From assembly GCA_963692975.2 (NCBI GenBank), contig CAXMMR010000034.1:62001-126000 (forward strand): DNA of 64,000 bases, written 5' to 3'. The notes below the pieces were generated by a model that was not told the origin of the DNA, searched no databases, and saw only the letters and a list, made by a program, of their open reading frames with translations. The stretch comes from CAXMMR01 sp963692975 (GTDB taxonomy: Bacteria > Pseudomonadota > Alphaproteobacteria > Acetobacterales > Acetobacteraceae). How positions within the stretch are numbered: the first letter of the stretch is position 1; each line of letters opens with the position of its first letter. The position numbers and the translations under genes were made by a program. Below are positions 1-8,476 of the stretch, piece after piece.

Positions 1-615
1 GTTCTGACGCTCGGCATAGCTGGTGCTGACGTGGGCCTTCTCGGGGCGACCCTCTATGCGCGCCTGGGTGGCCCCAGTGCAGATACCGGGGCTGTAGCGG
101 CCAGCGCCAGCCACGTCGCCGTAGTGCTTGATCAGCATGGCGTAGTCGATGTCGGCGCCGAACGCACCCTCTACGGCGTCCAGATAGGCCTTGTGGCCGT
201 CCGTGGTGAGCTGCACGCGGTTGGCGAGCCGAGCCGCTACGTCCTGCATGAACTCGTTCGCGTAGCCCGCGTCACGGCCGCCGATCAGGTAGGACACGAT
301 GAGCTTGCTGTCGGCGTCCAGGGCGGTCCAGGTCCAGACGTCGCCAGCGTCCTCCGGGGCGGCCTTGGCGGTCGCGACGTTCTTCTGCTTGGCGTAGCAG
401 AACGACCAGATCTCGTCGGCCTGGATGCGCTTGGCCTTAACGCCGACAACCGTCGCGTCATGATGGGCAGCACAGGCCTTACCCGCGTCCACCAGCAGGG
501 CTGAGACGGTGTTGATTGACACGTCCACCACCCGGCTGATCGACCGCATGGAGCTTCCCTCGCAGAGCATCGAGAGGATCTGGACGCGCTTGGCGAGGGG
601 AAGCTTGTTGCTCAT
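1..615 (-). CDS. IS1-family-type transposase, 5' part (runs off left edge)
   Basis: The minus strand reads open from an ATG at 615-613 to the window edge, giving 205 codons and no stop. The N-terminus (MSNKLPLAKRVQILSMLCEG) is a helix-turn-helix: short helices, then SMRSISRVVDVSINTVSALL. Next comes a DDE-like core with QADEIWSFCYAKQKN, a second acidic residue in LTTDGHKAYL, and STSYAERQN at the edge, where these transposases carry the last acidic residue. This layout is typical of the IS1-like DDE transposases common in alphaproteobacteria. The C-terminus and terminal repeats are outside the window, so I cannot tell whether the element is complete. It is divergent from the P63C gene at 747. 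Confidence 0.85.
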   Translation of the reverse strand, partial: MSNKLPLAKRVQILSMLCEGSSMRSISRVVDVSINTVSALLVDAGKACAAHHDATVVGVKAKRIQADEIWSFCYAKQKNVATAKAAPEDAGDVWTWTALDADSKLIVSYLIGGRDAGYANEFMQDVAARLANRVQLTTDGHKAYLDAVEGAFGADIDYAMLIKHYGDVAGAGRYSPGICTGATQARIEGRPEKAHVSTSYAERQN

Positions 616-656
616 GTCCCTTTGTAGTGAACTTTATGCTTAGGGTCAAGGACCAT

Positions 657-746
657 CTGCAAGCATCCTACGTCTTAACTCATGCTTGCACCATCGTCGC
701 CAAAGGGCGATAGTGCAAGCACACAAATGGATTAAGATGCTTGCAT
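657..746. promoter_or_regulatory. Divergent intergenic region with four GCAAGC/GCTTGC half-sites
   Basis: The gap between the transposase gene and the P63C gene holds four copies of the hexamer GCAAGC or its complement: 658-663, 684-689, 715-720 and 740-745. They alternate in orientation. The two middle copies lie in a near-perfect dyad, with arms at 684-696 and 708-720 matching at 12 of 13 positions around an 11-nt loop. The last copy runs into the start codon of the P63C gene. The layout looks like an operator array for a dimeric regulator, possibly autoregulatory. No regulator is identified, so this is pattern evidence only. Confidence 0.5.
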
Positions 747-1754
747 ATGAAAGATACCAAGAAGGTGGCAGCGGGAGAGGCTAGAGCGAAGGCCCTTGCT
801 CCAGAGCGTCGATCTGAAATCGCGAAAGTCGCCGCGGATAAACGGTGGGCTTCACAAAGGACCTATACCGCTATCGAAGCTGGAAATTTCGAGAAGGAAT
901 TCGGCATCGACGTCGCGTGCTACGTGCTTAATGACCCGAAACGCACCGCTGTGATTAGCCAGCGGGGCATGGGCGAAGCGATCGGCTTTAGCAGGCGCGG
1001 CTCGCGCCTAGGGGTGTTCGCCGCCAGCCAGACAATGACCGGTTACATAGGCCGCGATTTACGGGATAAACTCGAAAATCCCCTTTCTTTTCAGACATCG
1101 GAGGCGGCCGCGGAATCGTCGGTCGCTAGGCTTGCGTACGGCTACGACGCCGCAATTCTGATTGATCTCTGTAGAGCTATTATTGAGGCCAGCCGAGACG
1201 GCAAACTTAAATCCGACCGATACAAGCGTATGGTTCAGCAAGCGCACGTCATCGACGCAGCATCTGCCAAGCTCGGTATCACCAATCTAGTTTATTCACT
1301 TGCAGGTTACAGCCCTACACGCGACGAAGTAATTCAAGCCTTCAAGTTATATGTTCTTGAAGAGGCGAAGAAATATGAGTCAGAGTTCCCGAACGAGCTA
1401 TACCTTGAATGGCATAGACTCTATAATATTCCAGTTCCAGAGCGTGGAAAGCCTTGGTTGTTCAGGCACTTGACCGTGAGCCATGTATACCACCCGCTGG
1501 CTCAAAGTAGCGGACAAATTCTGACGCTTCTGCGGGCGCTTAAGGCCGGCGATGGCGACCGAAAGAAGAAACTCTTCCAGTTCTTGAACGAAATCGGCGC
1601 TCGCGCCCTGCGTATGCACCTTGGACGCGTTCTTGAAATGGCTGAGTCGGCAGCTACCAAGGAAGACTACGAAGCTCGTGTAAAACAGAGATTCGGCGAC
1701 CAGCGAGAGCTTGATCTTGTCACTTCTTCCATCGCCCCGCCGCCGCCTTCTTAG
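747..1754 (+). CDS. P63C-domain protein
   Basis: The product has 335 aa. Residues about 198-295 (FKLYVLEEAKKYESEFPNEL, then LYNIPVPERGKPWLFRHLTV, then a LARV-like RMHLGRVLEMAES end) match the P63C domain, a conserved domain of unknown function found in phage and mobile-element proteins. Residues 12-35 carry ARAKALAPERRSEIAKVAAD, the same motif as the convergent small protein at 1720-1950. The ATG at 747 is preferred over an in-frame TTG at 741 because nothing supports the two extra residues. GC is clearly lower than in the downstream genes, consistent with acquired DNA. The 3' end overlaps the convergent gene by 35 bp. The function is unknown, and I make no biochemical claim. Confidence 0.75.
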   Translation: MKDTKKVAAGEARAKALAPERRSEIAKVAADKRWASQRTYTAIEAGNFEKEFGIDVACYVLNDPKRTAVISQRGMGEAIGFSRRGSRLGVFAASQTMTGYIGRDLRDKLENPLSFQTSEAAAESSVARLAYGYDAAILIDLCRAIIEASRDGKLKSDRYKRMVQQAHVIDAASAKLGITNLVYSLAGYSPTRDEVIQAFKLYVLEEAKKYESEFPNELYLEWHRLYNIPVPERGKPWLFRHLTVSHVYHPLAQSSGQILTLLRALKAGDGDRKKKLFQFLNEIGARALRMHLGRVLEMAESAATKEDYEARVKQRFGDQRELDLVTSSIAPPPPS

Positions 1755-1950
1755 CAATTTCCGCCCGCTGCTCCGCCGTTAGGTTCCGAGCGCGGGCGGC
1801 TCCGCCCAACTTCCCGAGCTGGGCCGCCGCGCTCGACGCTGCCTCCCGCTCATCCTGTTCCTCGCCGGTCGCGATCCGCATGACCTTTACCGCGGCGCCG
1901 ATCAGGTCGGCGGGACGCTTCTCCCCTCGGGGGCCTTTAGGCATCTCCAT
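1720..1950 (-). CDS. Small conserved protein with ARAxxLxxEQRAEIAxxAAxxRW motif
   Basis: The product has 76 aa, starting MEMPKGPRGEKRPADLIGAA and ending in a lysine/arginine-rich tail. The C-terminal 25 residues (GGAARARNLTAEQRAEIAKK and onward) closely resemble residues 12-35 of the P63C protein encoded convergently at 747-1754. Small proteins of this type (about 70-80 aa, GxKRPADxIGxAVxxMRIATGE) are frequent in alphaproteobacteria and are often labelled RNA-binding or hypothetical without experimental support. The start at 1950 lies inside the last codons of the upstream gene (14-bp overlap), which suggests a two-gene operon read leftward. Confidence 0.7.
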   Translation of the reverse strand: MEMPKGPRGEKRPADLIGAAVKVMRIATGEEQDEREAASSAAAQLGKLGGAARARNLTAEQRAEIAKKAAAGRWKK

Positions 1951-2245
1951 CCTCCTTTGGCAGAGGACACCCAGTCATCGCACACACGGACTGGACGAAG
2001 GCCCGGAGCAGTTGTTCGTCCGACAGCGGGCTTTCGAAGACAGGGAAGTCAGTCGAATTACCGCCTGGATGTCCAGGTGAGTTACAGCGGACCACGTTGA
2101 TGTAACGTCCGGTCCCTGCCCAGTCGCGGTGTTCCCCATCCTCACGACGAATGACCCAAGCGCGTTTGAACGCGCCCCCGCATTGGTCCCACTCGATATA
2201 CGGTTGACCCTTGCCGTCGCGTTGGACCTTCACTACCGCCTCCAT
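1937..2245 (-). CDS. Hypothetical protein, 102 aa
   Basis: An unrecognised small protein starting MEAVVKVQRDGKGQPYIEWD, with several tryptophans (FKRAWVIRREDGEHRDWAGTG), a segment GRYINVVRCNSPGHPGG and an acidic tail (PKEDGDA). The inner ATG at 2245 is preferred; an in-frame ATG at 2314 would add 23 basic, low-complexity residues that read like non-coding sequence. Its stop codon overlaps the start of the 76-aa gene by 14 bp, so the two are probably co-transcribed. I see no signal peptide or membrane segment. No function is assigned. Confidence 0.5.
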   Translation of the reverse strand: MEAVVKVQRDGKGQPYIEWDQCGGAFKRAWVIRREDGEHRDWAGTGRYINVVRCNSPGHPGGNSTDFPVFESPLSDEQLLRAFVQSVCAMTGCPLPKEDGDA

Positions 2246-2303
2246 GCCTATCGCTAAGCATGGCACCGATCGGCGGCGAGGGCCAAGGTCAGACTTTCGA
2301 GCG

Positions 2304-2320
2304 CTCAATTTCAAACTGAG
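2304..2320. repeat. 17-bp imperfect dyad in an otherwise empty stretch
   Basis: Positions 2246-2460 contain no convincing gene. The only structure I see is CTCAATTTCAAACTGAG, an inverted repeat of 8-nt arms with one mismatch around a central C, followed by ACACTACC. It could be the worn end of another insertion sequence or an operator for the leftward pair of small genes, whose start lies about 60 bp away. There is not enough evidence to choose. Confidence 0.3.
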
Positions 2321-2460
2321 ACACTACCGAATTACGGCTGAGTTGGCCGTGCTCCGGCCCTTGTGCGCGGTCGCGCAGCCCAGTTGCCCGCGGTTCTTTC
2401 CCGGCGGCCTTCCGGTCTTGGTGCGGCAGAGCCTGGCCCAACGCACCACGATGCTGGATA

Positions 2461-3832
2461 GCGTCCGCGCTCGTGGTGGAAATTTGCTGACGACGGCGGT
2501 GTAGGCGGAGGTGGTCATCGAATCGGCTGGTTAAGGTGGAGTTGCGAGCTTCAACCTGAACCGGTGAGGACCCGATGACCGAGGACAGACTACCGCTGGC
2601 CGAGCTGCTGGCGAAAGTCGGAGATGGCGACTTCCTGCGCAGTGCTGCGGAGGCCGTGGTGTAGTTGCTGATGGAGACGGATGTGGATGGGCTGATCGGC
2701 GCCGGGCGGCACGAGCGCACGGCCGAGCGGGCGACCTACCGCAACGGCTACCGCGACCGGACGCTGGATACGCGGCTGGGGAGCTTGCAGCTGCGGATCC
2801 CCAAGCTGCGGCAGGGCGGCTACTCCCCGCCGTTCCTGGAGCCCCGCAAGACGTCGGAGAAGGCTTTGGTGGCCGTCATCCAGGAGGCCTGGATCGGCGG
2901 CGTGTCCACGCTGCGTGCCGATGACCTGGTGCAGGCCATGGGGCTGGCCGGGATCAGCAAGAGCACGGTGAGCAAGCTCTGCAAGGACATCGACGACCGG
3001 GTGAATGCCTTCCTCGAGCGCCCTCTTGTCGGCGACTGGCCGTATCTCTGGCTGGATGCCACCTATCTCAAGCAGCGCGAGGGCGGCCAGATCAGGACGG
3101 TGGCGGTGATAATCGCTGTGGCGGTGAACACAGAGGGCAAACGGGAGATCGTCGGCCTGCACATCGGGCCTTTGGAGGCGGAGATCTTCTGGTCGACGTT
3201 CCTGAAGAGCCTGGTCAAGCGCGGCATGCGGGGCACCAAGCTGGTCATTTCGGACGCGCACGAGGGTCTGAAGGCGGCAATCCGTCGGGTGCTCGGCTCG
3301 ACGTGGCAGAGATGCCGCGTTCACTGGATGCGCAACGCGCAGGCCTACGTTCCCAAGGGCCAGCAGAACATGGTGTCGGCTGCGTTGCGCCAGGCGTTCA
3401 CCCAACTGGACCACCCGAATGCCAGCCAGACGATGCGCCACGTCGCCGACCAGCTCCGCGACAAGTAGCCCAAGCTCGGCGCGTTCAGCGACGACAGCGA
3501 GGTCGACGTGCTGGCCTACATGACCTTCCCCGCCCAGCACCGGGTGAAGATCCACTCGACCAACCCGATCGAGCGGCTAAACAAGGAGGTCAAAGGCCGC
3601 GCTGATGTCGTCGGCTTCTTTCCCAACGAGGGTGCAATCGCTCGACTGATCTGTGCTGTGCTGCTGGACGCTAACGACGAATGGCAGTTGCAGCACCGCT
3701 ACACGCAAACCGAGGCCATGGCCGAACTCATACCGCCGACCATCGACGCCGTGCCCACCACAATCGCCACCATAGCCGCGTGATCCGTGACCACCTCAAC
3801 TACACCGCAAATTCCACCACGTTGACGGACAC
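2461..3832 (+). mobile_element. IS256-family insertion sequence, decayed
   Basis: The element is about 1.37 kb, a normal size for IS256. The left end (GCGTCCGCGCTCGTGGTGGA from 2461, continuing through GGCGGTGTAGGCGGAGGTGGTCA near 2516) is an imperfect inverted copy of the right end (complement of 3791-3832, reading GTGTCCGTCAACGTGGTGGA and continuing to GGTGTAGTTGAGGTGGTCA). The two ends diverge by several substitutions and a small indel. No target-site duplication is visible: the flanks GCTGGATA and GATCAATC do not match. One transposase gene lies between the ends and carries two stop codons. Confidence 0.75.
2575..3783 (+). pseudogene. IS256-family transposase with two in-frame amber codons
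   Basis: Read in one frame from ATG 2575 to TGA 3781-3783, this is a near full-length IS256 transposase: RNGYRDRTLDTRLGSLQLRI, the first catalytic Asp in WLDATYLKQ, the second Asp in VISDAHEGL, and the Glu in STNPIERLNKEVK. TAG at 2662-2664 falls where the family usually has Gln, and TAG at 3466-3468 falls where it has Trp or Tyr (RDK-stop-PKL). Both can arise by a single transition. There is no frameshift, so decay is recent or mild. A shorter product could start at the in-frame TTG/ATG just after 2664 but would still lack the catalytic Glu. It is probably inactive unless complemented. Confidence 0.85.
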
Positions 3833-4165
3833 GATCAATCCATCGGTGGGTGGCTGGTTGGAACTAGCCTCTGTGCGCTGCTCAGCAGCGGAGCCGCTGC
3901 ATCTGAGAGCTGCCGATTTAAAGGCACGACGGACTACAACGGAAAGCTCACAGTCATCGCCGATGCGGCGACACACGGCGGGAAAACCCAGATTAGCGTA
4001 AGGCTGGAACTTGATGCGACGCCATTCCGGCTCATCCACACCGACTACGTCATGGAAGAGATTAGTTCCTGGTCTCAAAGTGGCCTAGAACAAGTAGCCG
4101 TCTACGATCGCTATACGTTCTACGGACACATCGTTGACAACAATGGGACCTTTACGACTGATTGA
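3833..4165 (+). pseudogene. Beheaded exported-protein gene beside the IS256 right end
   Basis: Immediately after the IS256 terminus the DNA is open for 110 codons to TGA 4163-4165. It starts in what looks like the hydrophobic core of a signal peptide (GGWLVGTSLCALLSSGAAAS, cleavage likely after AAAS). A mature part follows (ESCRFKGTTDYNGKLTVIAD, later SVRLELDATPFRLIHTDYVM and VYDRYTFYGHIVDN). No start codon remains, so insertion of the element, or a deletion next to it, removed the first residues. GC is lower than in the core genes. I do not recognise the protein family. The following 70 bp up to the IS66 end hold nothing I can name. Confidence 0.6.
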
Positions 4166-4290
4166 ACGACGGGCTACGGGCGTTTCGTGTGCAAGGCAAG
4201 CGAACGGTTTAGTTTCAGCAGCAGCACCCGGAGTTCAGTAAGCGACGCGGCGGCGGCACATGGCGGCACGCCGTGTCGCCGTGATGCAAG

Positions 4291-4785
4291 TTGGCGATGG
4301 ACGACATCCTGCCAGCAGCCGAGACCGATCAGAGCGCTCGTACGAGCAGTCATAGGAGTGCTCGTAGTGGCCGTATTGAGATCGTCACGCGCAGCGAGCG
4401 GCGGCGATGGAGCCTGGAGCAGAAGCGCGAGATTGTCGCCGAGAGCCTTGGACCGGGTCTGACGCCGACGGAGGTCGCCCGCAAATACGCGATCAGTTCC
4501 GGGCAGCTCTACACCTGGCGGCGGGAGCTTCTCAGTGTGCAACCTCGATCATAACGCGCGCGGCGCCAAGGTTTGCGGAGGTGGAGACAGAGCCCGCACC
4601 GCCGCAACACGTGGCCGCCCAGTCTGGTCCAGCCACGACGCCTCCGCCATGCACGGCAGCAGCGCCGCCACGTCCCTGATGGACTGATCGAACTGGTCAT
4701 GCCCAACGGGATGATTGTGCGCATGGATGCCCATGTCGATAGCCGCGCGCTGCGCCGCATCCTTGGTGCCCTGGAAGAACGATGA
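4291..4785 (+). pseudogene. tnpA: IS66 TnpA-like protein, two compensating frameshifts
   Basis: The start region encodes MAMDDILPAAETDQ and then a clear helix-turn-helix: RRRWSLEQKREIVAESLGPG, TPTEVARKYAISSGQLYTWR. The frame then breaks near 4540 (TAA at 4552-4554), continues in the neighbouring frame through ITRAAPRFAEVETEP, and returns to the first frame around 4640-4690 for the typical C-terminus LIELVMPNGMIVRMDAHVDS and ALRRILGALEER. TnpA binds the element ends or accompanies TnpC in IS66 transposition. The stop at 4785 overlaps the start of tnpB by 4 bp, as in intact elements. Confidence 0.75.
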
Positions 4786-5131
4786 TTGCGCTTGCGTCCG
4801 GCCTGCGTGTCTACCTGGCCTGCGGCGTGACCGACATGCGCAAGGGCATGACCGGCTTGGCCATGCTGGTGCAGCAGACCCTGGCCGAAGATCCGTTCGG
4901 CGGTGCCGTGTTCGCCTTCCGCGGCCGACGTGCCGGGCTGATTAAGCTCATCTGGCATGATGGGGTGGGCCTCTGCATGCTCACGAAGCGACTGGAACAG
5001 GGCCAGTTCGCTGGCCGTCAGCCAACACAACCGGGCGGATTACCCTCTCCTCGGCGCAGCTGGCGGCGCTGCTCGACGGTTGCGAGTGGCGAGCTCCCGC
5101 GCGTGCCCGCAGGCCCGAACTGGCTGGCTAA
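4782..5131 (+). pseudogene. tnpB: IS66 TnpB (Orf2-like), frameshifted
   Basis: The ATG at 4782 begins MIALASGLRVYLACGVTDMR, followed by KGMTGLAMLVQQTL, VFAFRGRRAGLIKLIWHDG and LCMLTKRLEQGQF, the highly conserved IS66 Orf2 core. Near 5010 the frame slips by one base. The expected ending (PSANTTGRITLSSAQLAALL, then DGCEWRAPARARRPELAG) is read in the next frame to TAA 5129-5131. The corrected length of about 115 aa fits the family. TnpB is an accessory protein needed for IS66 transposition. Confidence 0.8.
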
Positions 5132-5236
5132 TTCCATGGCCCGCGCCGCCATAAATGCTGGCTCCGACGCGGCTGCCTCGTTCATCATCCATCTGTCCAG
5201 ATCGATCCTGATACCCTGCCGAATGACCCCGACCTG

Positions 5237-6773
5237 TTGCAGCAGATGCTGCGGACAATGCTGCATCAGCAATCCGAATTGCATGCCGAGAATGACAAGC
5301 TGCGCCTGCTGATCCAGCGCCTAACCCGCCATCAGTTCGGCCGCCGCTCGGAGCAGCTGACCGACGAGCAGTTGCAGTTCGGCCTGGAGGATTTGGAGCA
5401 GACGATCGCCGAGAACCAGGCCGGGCAGGACGCGGCCGTTGTGCCGCCAGCCAGGCCCCGCGCCGAACGCGCTACGCGCAATCATGGGACGCTGCCCGCC
5501 CACCTACCGCGCTACGAGGTGGTGATCGATGCCGCCCCGGAGGCGTGTCCCTGCTGCGGCGGCACGATGCACAGCATCGGTGAGCTGCGCACCGAACAGC
5601 TCGACATCGTGCCTGCGCAATTGCGGGTTCGCGTCACCCGCCGCCCGCGTTACGCCTGCCGGAGTTGCGAGGAGGCTGTCGTCGTGGCGGAAGCACCGGC
5701 GCGGCCGATCGATGGCGGCATGCCGACCGAGGCTCTAATCACCCATGTTCTGATCAGCAAATTCTGCGATTCCTTGCCGCTGTATCGGCAGTCCCAGATG
5801 TTGGCGCGCCAGGGCATTGCGTTAGACCGTTCGACGTTGAGCAATTGGGTCGGCACTGCCTGTTGGTGGCTGGCGCCGCTCTACGATCTGGTGGTCAGAC
5901 GGTGCTGTCGTCAGGCAAGGTGTTCGCCGACGACACCACGTTGCCTGTGCTCGATCCTGGCCGTGGCCGCACCAAGACAGGGCGGCTCTGGTGTTACGCC
6001 GTCGACGACCGCCTATGATGCGGCCCTTCGCACCCGGCGGCCGCCTACGTGTATTCCGAGGACCGTAAGGGCATACGTCCGGCGGCGCACCTGGCGAGCT
6101 TCCAGGGCGTGCTGCAAGTCGATGGGTATGCTGGGTTCAAGCGCCTGGCGGGCGATCGCGCGGACAGCTCCGTGCAGCTGGCCTTCTGTTGGGTGCACAT
6201 GCGGCGTGCCTTCTACCAGTTCCACGCCTCTACCGGATCGCCGATCGCGGCCGAACTGCTGGCCCGCGTGGCCAGCCTATATGCGATCGAGGCTGAGATA
6301 CGCGGTCATCCCGCCGAATACCGGCGGCAGGTGCGGTGCGCACGAAGTCGGCCGATACGTCGAGGCGTTGCATGATTGGCTGCACGATCAGCTGCCGCGC
6401 ATATCTGGCGCGTCCGACCTTGCAAAGGCCATGCGCTACGCGATGCGGCATTGGCCCGGGCTAGTGGCTTTCCTCGACGATGGCCGCATTGAGATGGACA
6501 CGAACACCGTCGAACGCGCCATTAGGCCGATTACACTCACACGCAAGAACGCGCTATTCGCGGGTTCGGACGGCGGAGCCCGACACTGGGCGATTGCGAT
6601 GACGCTGATTCAGACAGCCAAGCTAGACGGAGTGGAGCCGATGGCTTGGTTGACCGATGTGCTCGAACGCGTAGTCTCGGGAGCGAACAACAAATCGGAA
6701 CGAGTTGAAGACGTTGCACCCGTGGAACTGGAAACCGTATTGCCCGTCGGAGGAAGTGCTACTCACCGCCTAA
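5237..6773 (+). pseudogene. tnpC: IS66 TnpC transposase, several frameshifts
   Basis: The N-terminal part is intact: coiled-coil start MLHQQSELHAENDKLRLLIQ, FGRRSEQL, the zinc-finger-like CPCCGGTMHSIGE and the RYACRSCEE segment. Frame changes follow near 5890, 6020 and 6340. The pieces GKVFADDTTLPVLDPGRGRT, EDRKGIRPAAHLASF, VDGYAGFKRL and CWVHMRRAFYQFH belong to the DDE domain. The frame returns for NTVERAIRPITLTRKNALFA and ends, after one more slip, in LKTLHPWNWK with TAA at 6771-6773. The first visible start is TTG 5237; the true start is probably 5155, also out of frame. At least four lesions make this a dead gene. Confidence 0.85.
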
Positions 6774-6809
6774 AGCACGTTGGCGATTGCGCGATAGGAG
6801 TTTCACTTG

Positions 6810-7158
6810 GCCGATAATCGCTATCGCATGGACGAAGGTTACGCCCGCTCACGTCGACGCCGAGTTGGTTAACGCAGCGCGTGACTTTTTGGCCGACAAG
6901 GTTGGCGTGATCGCGACGGCGCGCATATTGAAACCGCACCTGCACACGCTGAAAGACTATCGCCCCAATCTCGCCAATGCTACCCAAATGGTGGTGGCAA
7001 TCGACTCTGAGACGGACGCATTGCCGATCGGAAAAGTTCGCGAGATGTGGCACTCATCGACCGCGCAAATCGAAGATGCCAAAGTGAAACACGCTGAAGA
7101 ACTCTATCGTCAGGACATAGGTGCGGTCTGCCGGGAGTTGGTCCGCGTCCTAGGCTGA
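6810..7158 (+). pseudogene. Unknown conserved gene, probably one frameshift near its start
   Basis: AGGAG at 6799-6803 is well placed for TTG 6810, which reads LADNRYRMDEG and then stops unless one G near 6837 is skipped. With that correction it joins TPAHVDAELVNAARDFLADK and continues to TGA 7156-7158 (about 115 aa). The motif MVVAIDSETDALPIGKVREM and the closing CRELVRVLG look conserved, as in a family of small proteins of unknown function. An alternative reading uses TTG 6787 without a frameshift and replaces the first 20 residues. It sits right after the IS66 remnant. No function is assigned. Confidence 0.5.
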
Positions 7159-7340
7159 GCCACAGTTGGTAAAGACCAGCGAACGCAACTGCGGTCCACT
7201 TGACCGTAGTTCGACGTTAATAGTGTCCGATCTGGCGCCGCTTACGTCGAGACGGTCGGCCAGTCTCTTTGGGTTCTCGAGCCACGAGAGGGTGGAGTGC
7301 GCTGCGTCCCGCGTATTCCTCCTCGGCAGCGCCTTCGTGT

Positions 7341-8400
7341 GTGAAGCGCACGACTTACAACAGTGTCTTGAGTTCGCGCTCAGCGAGGTTGAGATAGCCG
7401 GTCAGCCTTATCTCCGCGTTGTCGAGCCATGAGATGGTGGGTTGCGCGACGTCCTGCGCACCACTTACTCCGCGGCTGCGCGGGTGAAGAAAACGCGTTG
7501 CTCTCGCAGTCGTGCCCAGAGTTGGTGCTCAGCGGGATCGCCACACTCTGCCAAGCTCGTCTCTGCGGTCCTGACACAGGATATCGCACAGTGCGCTGCG
7601 TTCCGCGCATCACCTCGGCCGTTTGCGTGTGAAGAGAACGTGTCATTCTCATGCTAGCGCCTTCGCGTATGAAGAGGCCGCCTTCCGGTAGTTTCCTGAG
7701 TTCGCGCCGGGCTCCTTTCTACGTTGTCGAGCCGCGAGATGGTTGAGGGCGCTGCGTCCGGCGCACCATCTACGCCGCGGCGGCGCGTGTGAAGAGAACG
7801 CGTTGCTCTCGCGGTTGCGCCCGGAGTTGGTGCTCGGCGAGATCGAGACGGTTGGCCAAGCTCGTCTCTGCGGTCTTCGGCTAAGAGATCGTGCTGTGTG
7901 CTGCTGTTTGCGCACAAGCTGAGCCGCGTTTGCGTGTGTGACGAGACCGCGTCGTCCTCACGGTAGCGTCTGCGCGAGTGACGAGAACGCCTTGAAACGG
8001 CGATTGCCGTCTGTGCCGGCAAGACCCAGACAGGCGAGGTCATCCCTGCTGCGTGCTGCGCATCACCTTGACCGCAGCTCTCGAGTGAAGAGGACGCGTC
8101 GCGCTCACGATTGCACCCCGCGTTCACCCGTATTGATATTGGTACAGTCGGCCAGGCTAGTCTCCGCGGTAGAGCTACGAGATGATGCCGTTTCGTTGCG
8201 TCCTGGCGTGACCTCGGTCGCGTCTTGCGTCAAGAGAACGCCTCGTCCTCATAGCAGCGCCCCGAGTTCGTGCTGAGCGAGATCGAGAGGGTGGCGTGCG
8301 CCGCGTGCGGCGCATCACCCGGACTGCGTCCGCGCGTGTGAGCAGAGCGCGCCGCTCTCACAGTCGCGTCGCGAGGTCGTGCTCGGCTTGGCCGCCTCCA
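7341..8400. repeat. Degenerate tandem array, period about 145 bp
   Basis: The stretch 7159-8476 lacks a convincing gene. A core resembling GTGTGAAGAGAACGCGTTGC recurs with the GTGAAG part at about 7341, 7484, 7629, 7789, 7938, 8085, 8229 and 8338. Spacings are 143, 145, 160, 149, 147, 144 and 109. Other shared blocks in each unit are a CTCGGCGAGATCGAGACGGT-like segment, GTTGTCGAGCCGCGAGATGG and GCTGCGTCC-GCGCATCACC. Extra partial cores at 7669 and 7978, each 40 bp after a main core, suggest internal half-units. Several minus-strand frames are partly open, but start, length and composition differ from copy to copy. The array is best read as non-coding repeated DNA of unknown role. Confidence 0.65.
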
Positions 8401-8476
8401 CCGGCGAACGGGGGCGTGGTCGATCGCTCGGCCGGGCTTGGCGGCCCGGGCGTTTCGGGACCATTGATGGCCGCCG

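Larger units (their letters stand above)
4238..6774 (+). mobile_element. IS66-family insertion sequence, heavily frameshifted
   Basis: The three-gene layout tnpA-tnpB-tnpC spans about 2.5 kb, the normal size and order for IS66. The left end is placed at GTAAGCGACG (4238), because IS66 elements start GTAAGC. The right end is placed just after the tnpC stop, where CACCGCCTAA is a degraded complement of that sequence. No target duplication is visible. All three genes carry frameshifts, so the element is dead. The exact ends are approximate. Confidence 0.7.

Noticed and set aside
2662..3468. Selenocysteine/pyrrolysine-type recoding in the IS256 transposase
   Set aside because: Stops are TAG at Gln and Trp/Tyr positions and no recoding structure is seen; simple decay is enough.
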